A stretch of 5,095 nucleotides of DNA from Azovibrio restrictus. Lineage in GTDB: Bacteria > Pseudomonadota > Gammaproteobacteria > Burkholderiales > Rhodocyclaceae. The notes beneath the pieces were generated by a model that was given only the letters and a program-made list of their open reading frames with translations, searched no databases and was not told the origin of the DNA. The DNA lies in the NCBI GenBank assembly GCA_003252145.1, contig QKDJ01000080.1:1-5095 (forward strand), in the 5' to 3' direction. The position numbers and the translations under genes are program-made. Below are positions 1 through 5,095 of the stretch, in pieces. Position 1 is the stretch's first letter, and each line of letters starts with the position of its first letter.

Positions 1-762
1 GCCGCCGTGGAACAAGCTGTCCAGGCGCATCTGGAATCAAGCCAATCCCGGATTGCCCTGGTGGGTTATCACAAGGATGCTTCCAGCCACTACCTGCACC
101 GCTTTCCCCGTTGGTCCTTCCTGAACGCAGGCCGCCAGAGTGAGATAGACGCCATCTCCGTCCGTCAGATCTATTTCGAGGGGGAGCACCCCGCCGCCAC
201 CCAGGCCCTGCTCACTGGGCTGGTCCCTGAGGCTGTAAGCCACTACCTCAAGGGCTGGTCTCGCCTGCCGGCTTACGCCACCATGGCCACCGAGCACGCT
301 GCCATCGAGACCTACCGTAAAACCTGGGGCACCGGCCCCTTCGTTACGGTAGATGCAGTGGTCACCACCGCCCAACACGTGCTTCTGATCCGCCGGGGAC
401 GTAGCCCCGGGCAAGGCCAATGGGCCGTACCCGGTGGCTTCCTGGATGGCCGCGAACGAGTCCTGCAAGGTGCCATCCGCGAACTGCGGGAAGAAACCGA
501 ACTGGGTACTCTGGACTCCAGTCTGGAAGGCGCCCTCAAAGGCATGGCCGTGTTTGATCACCCGGACCGTAGCCAGCGGGGCCGCATCATCACCCACGCC
601 CACTGGTTCGCCCTGGATACGGACCGCCTGCCCGATGTCACGGGGGCCGACGACGCTGCTGAGGCCCGCTGGGTACCCGTGGCGGAACTGGCAAGCATGG
701 AGGGAGAGTTTTTCGAGGATCATTTCCACATCCTCAATCACTTTCTGGAACTGGTGCGCTGA
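1..762 (+). CDS. nadM: Bifunctional nicotinamide-nucleotide adenylyltransferase / Nudix hydrolase, C-terminal part (5' truncated by window)
   Basis: The protein would join NMN and ATP to make NAD+ (N-terminal domain) and hydrolyse a nucleotide-diphosphate substrate, ADP-ribose in characterised relatives (C-terminal Nudix domain); it is cytosolic. Numbering from the GTG at 7, residues 17-60 match the end of the adenylyltransferase domain of the cyanobacterial Slr0787 type as I remember it: VGYHKDASSHYL, a FPRW segment, and VRQIYFEG, where the Arg belongs to the nucleotide-binding loop. Residues about 110-250 are a Nudix domain: a GQWAVPGGF entry, then a Nudix box at 144-166 with E150, R158, E159, E162 and E163. 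The box glycine near its end is replaced by E165, and Slr0787 also lacks it. The frame is open to base 1 and the nucleotidyl-transferase HxGH region is missing, so the GTG at 7 is not the true start; about 80-100 residues lie upstream. It is separated from dctB by 94 bp and is probably not functionally linked to it. Confidence 0.9.
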   Translation, partial: AAVEQAVQAHLESSQSRIALVGYHKDASSHYLHRFPRWSFLNAGRQSEIDAISVRQIYFEGEHPAATQALLTGLVPEAVSHYLKGWSRLPAYATMATEHAAIETYRKTWGTGPFVTVDAVVTTAQHVLLIRRGRSPGQGQWAVPGGFLDGRERVLQGAIRELREETELGTLDSSLEGALKGMAVFDHPDRSQRGRIITHAHWFALDTDRLPDVTGADDAAEARWVPVAELASMEGEFFEDHFHILNHFLELVR

Positions 763-856
763 ACCAAGCCCGGACACCGGAAACCCCTGATTTCCTTCCT
801 TTCCGGCCGGAGTACCATGGGCGATCCGCTTTCCCAACCGCACTCGCCCACGCACC
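763..856 (+). other. Intergenic gap upstream of dctB; no clear promoter
   Basis: This 94-bp gap lies between the Nudix gene and dctB. I see no convincing -10/-35 pair and no -24/-12 sigma-54 element (TGGC-N8-TTGC type). It contains a 7-bp inverted repeat (777-783 against 800-806) with a 16-nt loop and no T-run. It also contains an ATG at 817 preceded by GGAG (809-812), which opens a 15-codon ORF ending inside the dctB start region. The promoter of the dctB operon may be here in an unrecognised form, inside the Nudix gene, or further upstream. Confidence 0.5.
777..806 (+). other. Inverted repeat, possible weak RNA hairpin
   Basis: CCGGAAA at 777-783 is the exact reverse complement of TTTCCGG at 800-806, leaving a 16-nt loop. 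A shorter alternative pairs GGAAA (779-783) with TTTCC (791-795). No T-run follows, so it is not a typical intrinsic terminator. It could be a 3'-end stabiliser for the upstream message or chance in a GC-rich spacer. Confidence 0.3.
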
Positions 857-864
857 ATGTTTGA
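817..864 (+). other. Possible 15-codon leader ORF overlapping the dctB start
   Basis: ATG at 817-819 opens a frame of 15 codons (MGDPLSQPHSPTHHV) and stops at TGA 862-864, three bases past the dctB ATG (857-859). GGAG at 809-812 precedes it by 4 nt, slightly close for a Shine-Dalgarno site but better than anything in front of dctB itself. The arrangement would suit translational coupling of dctB to a leader peptide. It is too short to judge from composition and may be chance. Confidence 0.2.
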
Positions 865-2833
865 CCCGCCTTTTGACCTTACCCTGGACCCCTGGCTCAT
901 TGGCCTGGCCCTGATCGGCATGGTGGCCCTGCGCTGGCCCTTTGGTCAGGCACCCGGCAGAAGGCTCAAGCGGGTAGGCATGTTGCTGGCCGGCGCCGTG
1001 GTCATCCTGGCCGTGGGGGCCTTTGCCTATCGCTGGAGCCTGCTTTCCGGCCTGAACGACCTGAAGGAACGGGGCGAGCAGCGCCTGGCCCTCTACTCCG
1101 CCAGCATGGAGCGGGAGGTCACCAAATACAGCTACGTCCCCAGCCTTCTGGGCCTGGAACAGAACGTTCTGCGCCTGCTGGCCACCGATGGCCAGGATTC
1201 AGCCCTGGTACAGCGGGTCAATCGTTTTCTGCAGCAATTGAACGAACGGGCCGGCACCACCACCCTCTATGTGATGAATGCAAAGGGCAAGGTGCTGGCC
1301 GCCAGCAACTGGGACAAGCCGGAAAGCTTCGTGGGCCAGGACTTTTCCTACCGCCCCTATGTTCAGGACGCCCTGGCAGGAAAACAGGGACGCTTCTATG
1401 GCATCGGCACCACCAGCGGCATGCCCGGCTATTACCTGTCCTATGGCATTGGCGGAGACGAGGGCATTCAAGGGGTGGTGGCCGCCAAGGTGGGGCTGGA
1501 AACCCTGGAACAAACCTGGAACGGTAGTGAGGCCCCGGTACTGGTCACCGATGAGGACGACGTGGTCATTCTCTCCTCGGTACCCGCCTGGCGTTTTACC
1601 ACCACCCATTCACTCGCCCCGGAACGGCTCCTGGATATGGAGCGCACCCGCCGCTACAACGGTCGCGAGCTGCCCCCCCTGGGCCTGGTCACCCTGGATT
1701 CGGAACCGGACAGCTATCAGCGGATCCGTCTGCCAGCCCAGCGCAAGCATGAGCTGGCTCAGCCCGACAAACTGGGCAGCGTATTCCTGCTCCAGAGTCG
1801 GCCCGTGGAATCTTCCCGCTGGCACCTGCTGGTCTTCACCAGCACGGCCCAGGTGGGCGAGCTGGCTTTCACCCACGGAGCCCTGGCTGCCCTCGCCGCC
1901 GCCCTGGCTCTGGTGCTCACGGTGGTCAGCCATGAACGCCGGCGCCATATCAGAGAGCGACTGGCCGCCCGAGAAGCCCTGCAACAAGCCCATGATGAAC
2001 TGGAACGAAAAGTGGCCCGCCGCACGGAAGAACTCTCCAGCACCGTGGCCCAGCTTCAGGCCGAGGTGGCCGAACGGGCCCGGGCTGAAACCACCCTGCG
2101 GGAAGCCCAGCAGGGCCTGGTGCAAGCGGGCAAACTGGCGGTCATCGGCCAGCTTTCCGCCGGCATCACCCACGAACTCAACCAACCCCTGGCCGCCCTG
2201 CGCACCCTGTCCAGCAACACCATGAAGTATCTGGAACGGGGCCATCTGGATACGGTGCGATCCAATTTGCAAACCATGGATCAGATGGCCGAACGCATGG
2301 GCCATATCACCGGCCAGCTGAAACGCTTTGCCCGCAAGTCCACAGGCCAGCAACAGGCGGCCTCCGTGGCCACGGCCTTCTCCAACGCCCTGTTCCTGCT
2401 CGGTCAGCGGGTCAGGCGGGAATGGGTGGATGTGCGCCTGGACCTGCCGGAAACGGAACTGATGGCCCGCTGCGACCAGAACCGCCTGGAGCAGGTCCTG
2501 GTCAATCTGATCGGCAACGCCCTGGACGCCATGGGCGAACAGGACATCCACGGCCACCAGCGGGAACTGTTGCTCAAGGGCCGTAAGGAAGACAATCTGG
2601 TTCGACTACAGGTCATGGACAATGGCCCCGGCCTGCCCGTACAGGTGCTGGAGCGCCTGTTCGAACCCTTCCTCACCACCAAGGAACCCGGCGTGGGCTT
2701 AGGCCTGGGCCTGGCCATCTCGGCTGGCATCATCCGGGAATCCGGGGGCGAACTCACGGGAGAAAATCGGCCGGAAGGAGGCGCCTTATTCACGGTGACC
2801 CTGCCCGCTGCCAAGGAGAATATGCATGGCTGA
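857..2833 (+). CDS. dctB: C4-dicarboxylate-type membrane sensor histidine kinase DctB
   Basis: This inner-membrane kinase is expected to sense a C4-dicarboxylate (succinate, fumarate, malate) or related acid in the periplasm and phosphorylate the DctD-type regulator encoded next. In the 658 residues I see a hydrophobic stretch at 12-28, a basic loop (RRLKR, 35-39), a membrane helix at about 41-58, a periplasmic double-Cache domain at about 60-338, a second membrane helix at about 341-357 and a coiled coil at about 362-425. The HisKA H-box has H439 in HELNQPL. The ATPase domain has its N-box at 550-559 (N554), DNGPG at 588-592, FEPFLTTK at 602-609 and GVGLGLGLA at 612-620. The segments ASNWDKPESFVG, YRPY, GIGTTS and PGYYLSY are hallmarks of the DctB sensor as I recall it. 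The length fits DctB (about 600-650). ATG 857 is the first start after an in-frame stop at 788, but has no Shine-Dalgarno sequence; M22 (920) is an alternative that would drop the first hydrophobic stretch. Ligand identity is inferred. Confidence 0.9.
   Translation: MFDPPFDLTLDPWLIGLALIGMVALRWPFGQAPGRRLKRVGMLLAGAVVILAVGAFAYRWSLLSGLNDLKERGEQRLALYSASMEREVTKYSYVPSLLGLEQNVLRLLATDGQDSALVQRVNRFLQQLNERAGTTTLYVMNAKGKVLAASNWDKPESFVGQDFSYRPYVQDALAGKQGRFYGIGTTSGMPGYYLSYGIGGDEGIQGVVAAKVGLETLEQTWNGSEAPVLVTDEDDVVILSSVPAWRFTTTHSLAPERLLDMERTRRYNGRELPPLGLVTLDSEPDSYQRIRLPAQRKHELAQPDKLGSVFLLQSRPVESSRWHLLVFTSTAQVGELAFTHGALAALAAALALVLTVVSHERRRHIRERLAAREALQQAHDELERKVARRTEELSSTVAQLQAEVAERARAETTLREAQQGLVQAGKLAVIGQLSAGITHELNQPLAALRTLSSNTMKYLERGHLDTVRSNLQTMDQMAERMGHITGQLKRFARKSTGQQQAASVATAFSNALFLLGQRVRREWVDVRLDLPETELMARCDQNRLEQVLVNLIGNALDAMGEQDIHGHQRELLLKGRKEDNLVRLQVMDNGPGLPVQVLERLFEPFLTTKEPGVGLGLGLAISAGIIRESGGELTGENRPEGGALFTVTLPAAKENMHG
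2813..2818 (+). promoter_or_regulatory. Ribosome binding site of dctD inside the dctB 3' end
   Basis: AAGGAG lies 7 nt before ATG 2826, a near-ideal Shine-Dalgarno sequence and spacing. It supports 2826 as the dctD start and shows that dctD is translated by ribosomes loading within the end of dctB. The ATG at 2822 is in the dctB frame and is not used for dctD. Confidence 0.8.
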
Positions 2834-4178
2834 AAACCCCTTGAAGGTTCTGCTGGTGGAAGACGACCCGGCCGTGCGCCTGGGTTGCGAACAAGCCCTG
2901 GACCTGGAAGGCATCCCCGTCCAATCCTTTGAATCCGCCGAGGCCCTGCGCAGCGCCCTCAGTGCTGACAGCCCCGGAGTGGTGATCAGCGATGTACGGC
3001 TACCGGGCAAGGACGGCCTCACCCTGCTGCGGGAACTGCGCACCCTGGATGCCACCCTGCCCGTGGTGCTGATCACCGGACACGGGGATATCGGCATGGC
3101 CGTCCAGGCCATGAAGGACGGGGCCTACGATTTTCTGGAAAAGCCCTTCCCCGCCGAACAGCTGGTGGAAGTGGCGCGCCGGGCCCTGGAAAAACGGGCC
3201 CTGACCCTGGAGGTCCGTAGCCTGCGCCGCCAACTGGCAGACGGAGGCCCGGGCCACATCGTGCAACGGCTGATCGGCCGCTCTCCCGCCATGGAAAACC
3301 TGCGCCGCCTGATCCGGGACCTGGCCGACACCCAGGCCGACGTACTGATCCACGGGGAAACGGGTACCGGCAAGGAACTGGTGGCCCGCTGCCTGCACGA
3401 ATGCAGCCGCCGCCGGGACGCCCATTTTGTTGCCCTCAATTGCGGCGGCCTGCCGGAATCCGTGTTTGAAAGCGAACTGTTCGGCCACGAAGCCGGGGCT
3501 TTCACCGGCGCTCAGAAATTGCGGGTGGGCAAGATCGAATACGCCAGTGGCGGCACCTTGTTCCTGGACGAAATCGAGACCATGCCCCTGCCCCTGCAGA
3601 TCAAGCTGCTGCGGGTATTTCAGGAACGGGTCATTGAACGGCTGGGGGCCAACCACCCCATTCCCGTGGATTGCCGGGTCATCGCCGCCACCAAGGCCGA
3701 TCTGCGCCAGCAGTCGGCAGAAGGCCAGTTTCGCTCCGACCTCTACTACCGGCTCAATGTGGTCAGCCTGGAAATCCCGCCCCTGCGGGAGCGCCGGGAA
3801 GACATTCCCCTGCTCTTCGAACATTTCGCCCGGGAAGCCGCCCTGCGCCATGAACGGGAAATGCCCCCCGTGGATGAGGCCGTCACCCGCCAACTCTTCG
3901 CCCATGACTGGCCCGGCAATGTACGGGAACTCAGGAATGCCGCCGACCGCTTCGTCCTGGGCCTGGGGCATGCGCTAATTTCCGGCGGCACTATGGACGG
4001 GGGCGAGCTCCCCCTGGCCCGGGCGGTGGAATCCTTTGAATCCGCCCTCATCGCCGAAGCCCTGCGCCGCCACGACCACAACCTGTCCCGCACGGCCCTG
4101 GCCCTGCAGGTGGCCAAAACCACCCTGCACGACAAGCTGAAGAAGTATGGTCTGCGGGGCGACTGGGAAGAAAAATGA
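2826..4178 (+). CDS. dctD: Sigma-54-dependent response regulator DctD (NtrC family)
   Basis: This cytosolic transcription activator is phosphorylated by DctB and uses ATP hydrolysis to open sigma-54 promoters, classically that of a dicarboxylate transporter. In the 450 residues I see a receiver domain at 5-120 with acidic D13/D14, phospho-acceptor D56 (ISDVRLPG), T84 and K107. The AAA+ domain at about 148-380 has Walker A GETGTGKE (177-184), the sigma-54 contact loop GAFTGA (224-229), Walker B TLFLDE (244-249), the FRSDLYYRLN segment with likely arginine fingers (302-311) and the sensor-II GNVRELRN (364-371). A Fis-type helix-turn-helix covers about 403-444. All key residues are present, so it should be active. 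The start is fixed by AAGGAG at 2813-2818; the gene overlaps dctB by 8 bp and the next gene by 4 bp. DNA target sites are not visible in this window. A different ligand system served by a DctBD-like pair is possible but less likely. Confidence 0.92.
   Translation: MAENPLKVLLVEDDPAVRLGCEQALDLEGIPVQSFESAEALRSALSADSPGVVISDVRLPGKDGLTLLRELRTLDATLPVVLITGHGDIGMAVQAMKDGAYDFLEKPFPAEQLVEVARRALEKRALTLEVRSLRRQLADGGPGHIVQRLIGRSPAMENLRRLIRDLADTQADVLIHGETGTGKELVARCLHECSRRRDAHFVALNCGGLPESVFESELFGHEAGAFTGAQKLRVGKIEYASGGTLFLDEIETMPLPLQIKLLRVFQERVIERLGANHPIPVDCRVIAATKADLRQQSAEGQFRSDLYYRLNVVSLEIPPLRERREDIPLLFEHFAREAALRHEREMPPVDEAVTRQLFAHDWPGNVRELRNAADRFVLGLGHALISGGTMDGGELPLARAVESFESALIAEALRRHDHNLSRTALALQVAKTTLHDKLKKYGLRGDWEEK
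2923..2939 (+). repeat. 17-bp exact direct repeat, copy 1 (inside dctD receiver domain)
   Basis: AATCCTTTGAATCCGCC occurs here and again at 4030-4046, in the same reading frame and 1107 bp apart. The first copy encodes part of QSFESAEALR in the receiver domain. Bases on both sides differ, so the exact match is 17 bp. Confidence 0.85.
4030..4046 (+). repeat. 17-bp exact direct repeat, copy 2 (inside dctD DNA-binding domain)
   Basis: This is the second copy of the 17-mer found at 2923-2939. It encodes part of ESFESALIAEALR at the start of the Fis-type helix-turn-helix domain. Recombination between the copies would remove 369 codons in frame, including the whole AAA+ domain. Confidence 0.85.
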
Positions 4179-4558
4179 AGCCCTTGCAGCCCCACCAGCC
4201 CTACGCCCAGGTCAAGGCCTACACTACCAAAGACGGCTCGGAAATCCGGGAACTCATGCACCCGAACGTACACGGCAATCAAAAACAATCCCTGGCCGAA
4301 GCCACCGTATCCCCCGGCAGCCGCACCCTTCTGCACCGGCATCTGGAAACGGAAGAGCTGTATCACATCACCCAGGGCTCAGGCCTCATGACCCTGGGGG
4401 ACACCCAATTCCCGGTTAACCCGGGCGACACCATCTGCATCCCTCCCGGCACGCCCCATTGCATCGAGAACACCGGGCAGAGCCCCCTGCATCTCCTATG
4501 CTGCTGCAGCCCGGCCTACCGGCATGAGGATACGGAATTCCAGGAAGATGTAGCTTAG
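4175..4558 (+). CDS. Small single-domain cupin protein of unknown function
   Basis: This 127-residue cytosolic protein is one cupin barrel with a likely bound metal. Motif 1 is G49-H54-x-H56-x4-E61-x6-G68 and motif 2 is G84-x5-P90-x-G92-x2-H95-x3-N99, so all four usual metal ligands (H54, H56, E61, H95) are present. No second domain, signal peptide or membrane segment is seen. Five cysteines are notable: C88, C96 and a run of three at 109-111. The family includes sugar-phosphate isomerase-like, dioxygenase-like and small-molecule-binding proteins, and the sequence does not tell which this is. Its ATG overlaps the dctD stop (ATGA), and GGGAAG at 4165-4170 can serve as its ribosome site, so it is almost certainly translated from the dctBD message. 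A role in binding or processing the organic acid sensed by DctB, or in tuning the pair, is inference only. Confidence 0.88.
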   Translation: MKPLQPHQPYAQVKAYTTKDGSEIRELMHPNVHGNQKQSLAEATVSPGSRTLLHRHLETEELYHITQGSGLMTLGDTQFPVNPGDTICIPPGTPHCIENTGQSPLHLLCCCSPAYRHEDTEFQEDVA

Positions 4559-4628
4559 GCAGCCATCAGCTAGAAGCGGTTTTTCAAGAAACATCATATA
4601 GCGAACGATGGTCTTGCCCGTATGTTGG
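4559..4628 (+). other. Non-coding spacer between the dct operon and the insertion sequence
   Basis: These 70 bp are visibly less GC-rich than the genes before them. No ORF and no convincing terminator is seen. A 5-bp inverted repeat (4551-4555 against 4568-4572) is followed 8 nt later by a short T-run at 4580-4584, which is too weak to call. If the insertion sequence is of the 9-bp-duplication type, its target duplication here would be GTATGTTGG at 4620-4628. Confidence 0.5.
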
Positions 4629-4646
4629 GGCTTTGTTGCGTAACTC
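4629..4646 (-). repeat. Putative terminal inverted repeat of the IS5-family element
   Basis: The sequence GGCTTTGTTGCGTAACTC resembles the roughly 18-bp ends of the IS903 group, which typically begin GGCTTTGTTG. The partner repeat is outside the window, so the exact tip (4627 to 4629) and length are estimates. Confidence 0.55.
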
Positions 4647-4650
4647 GTGT

Positions 4651-4670
4651 GTAGGGTGAGATCCCCCTAC
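4651..4670 (-). other. Hairpin between the IS terminus and the transposase stop codon
   Basis: GTAGGG (4651-4656) pairs exactly with CCCTAC (4665-4670) across an 8-nt loop. It lies 11 nt past the transposase stop on the coding (-) strand and just inside the IS end. It could act as a transcription or RNA-folding barrier for either the transposase message or read-in from the dct side. No T-run follows on either strand. Confidence 0.45.
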
Positions 4671-4681
4671 CCCAGACGGAG

Positions 4682-5095
4682 TTATGCTATAGCAACAGTC
4701 GTTGGGGTCCCCAGCTGGGTGAATCGGTTGAGTAAGGCAGCCCGTACCTGAAGCTCAGCCACCTGACGATCAAAGTCCCGGGACATGATCCGTTCCCCCA
4801 GAAGCTTCAAGCAGCGCATTTTGGTTTCCACCAGACTACGCCGGTGGTAGCCACTCCACTTCTTCCAGATAGCTCTGCCCGAGCATTGAGTAGCCCTCAA
4901 GATTTCGTTTCGACTTTCTGCGCCTGGCGGATATTTCTTCCACAGTCGAGCATTCTTGCGGGTGGGAATGATGGCAGAGGCTCCCACGGCAGCAATGGCC
5001 GCATGGCTAGCCTTGGTATCGTAAGCCCTATCGCCTGTTACGGTGGCGACAGGCGTGGAGATATGGGCAAGAAGCTCCGGTAGGATCGGTGCATC
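4682..5095 (-). CDS. IS5-family DDE transposase, C-terminal part (5' end outside window)
   Basis: This enzyme cuts and joins the ends of its insertion sequence. The frame is open from the window edge to TAA at 4682-4684, giving 137 visible residues. Numbered from the edge, GDRAYDT at 21-27 holds the second catalytic aspartate (D22). AIIPTRKN follows at 41-48. The IS4/IS5 signature Y-(2)-R-(3)-E-(6)-K is complete with Y83, R86, E90 (the catalytic glutamate) and K97. The C-terminus ends in a conserved-looking LNRFTQLGTP segment. An internal GTG at 4987 could be mistaken for a start, but the conserved GDRAYDT motif lies upstream of it in the same frame. The N-terminal third or more, with the first catalytic aspartate, lies beyond 5095, so whether the gene is intact is unknown. 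No stop or frameshift is seen in the visible part. Confidence 0.88.
   Translation of the reverse strand, partial: DAPILPELLAHISTPVATVTGDRAYDTKASHAAIAAVGASAIIPTRKNARLWKKYPPGAESRNEILRATQCSGRAIWKKWSGYHRRSLVETKMRCLKLLGERIMSRDFDRQVAELQVRAALLNRFTQLGTPTTVAIA

Larger units (their letters stand above)
4629..5095 (-). mobile_element. IS5-family insertion sequence, one end (continues beyond window)
   Basis: A leftward-reading DDE transposase gene ends at 4682, and GGCTTTGTTGCG begins at 4629. That sequence resembles the terminal inverted repeats of IS903/IS17-type elements in the IS5 family, as I remember them. This places the element's end, on the 3' side of its transposase, near 4629, with 53 bp between the terminus and the stop codon. 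Base composition is lower in GC than the dct operon, in keeping with a separate origin. The other end, and so completeness and target duplication, cannot be seen. Confidence 0.75.

Noticed and set aside
7..9. GTG as the start of the Nudix gene
   Set aside because: The frame is open upstream and the first part of the adenylyltransferase domain is missing, so the true start lies before the window.
37..921. 294-codon open frame on the minus strand across the Nudix gene
   Set aside because: It is a shadow of a high-GC coding region: the plus-strand frame has clear Nudix motifs, while the antisense translation has no recognisable domain.
1610..2557. 315-codon minus-strand frame opposite dctB
   Set aside because: The composition is that of reversed GC-rich codons with no motifs, and dctB on the other strand carries all kinase motifs. 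The 1278-2225 plus-strand frame is rejected for the same reason.
2852..3168. Two GCTGGTGG octamers (2852-2859 and 3161-3168) matching the E. coli Chi sequence
   Set aside because: Both arise from common CTG-GTG codons in a GC-rich gene, and the host is not shown to use this Chi sequence.
3000..3971. 323-codon minus-strand frame opposite dctD
   Set aside because: It lies entirely antisense to the AAA+ domain, whose motifs are intact; the product resembles nothing.
4551..4584. Possible intrinsic terminator after the cupin
   Set aside because: The stem is only 5 bp, overlaps the stop codon, and the short T-run is 8 nt away; too weak to call.
4844..5083. 79-codon plus-strand frame at the right edge
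   Set aside because: It is antisense to the transposase, which carries the Y-R-E-K signature and continues to the window edge.

Overview
The window looks like chromosomal DNA of a GC-rich proteobacterium, most likely beta or gamma. The four complete or partial host genes are strongly GC-rich in third codon positions (CTG, GCC, CGC and ACC dominate). The two central genes are typical of the proteobacterial DctB/DctD C4-dicarboxylate sensing pair. No closer taxonomic placement is supported.

Layout, left to right. Positions 1-762 (+) hold the C-terminal three quarters or so of a bifunctional NMN adenylyltransferase/Nudix hydrolase (NAD metabolism) whose start lies before the window. A 94-bp gap follows, with a weak inverted repeat and a possible 15-codon leader ORF. 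Then come three tightly packed genes on the + strand: a membrane histidine kinase of DctB type (857-2833), a sigma-54-dependent response regulator of DctD type (2826-4178, 8-bp overlap) and a small single-domain cupin (4175-4558, 4-bp ATGA overlap). After 70 bp of non-coding DNA the right-hand end of an IS5-family insertion sequence begins near 4629. Its transposase gene reads leftward (4682 to beyond 5095) and is cut by the window edge.

How the genes work together. DctB is expected to sense a C4-dicarboxylate or similar small organic acid in the periplasm through its double-Cache domain and to phosphorylate DctD. DctD would then activate a sigma-54 promoter, classically that of a dicarboxylate transporter. 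No transporter and no convincing -24/-12 sigma-54 promoter is present in the window, so the target must lie elsewhere. The overlaps suggest that the cupin is made from the same message as the two-component pair. Its function is not known, and its link to the signalling pair is the most interesting question here. The insertion sequence is a separate, mobile addition just downstream of the operon.

I found no CRISPR array, rRNA or tRNA gene, phage gene or clear defence system. The window is mostly well-known families, and nothing in it firmly supports an undescribed system.
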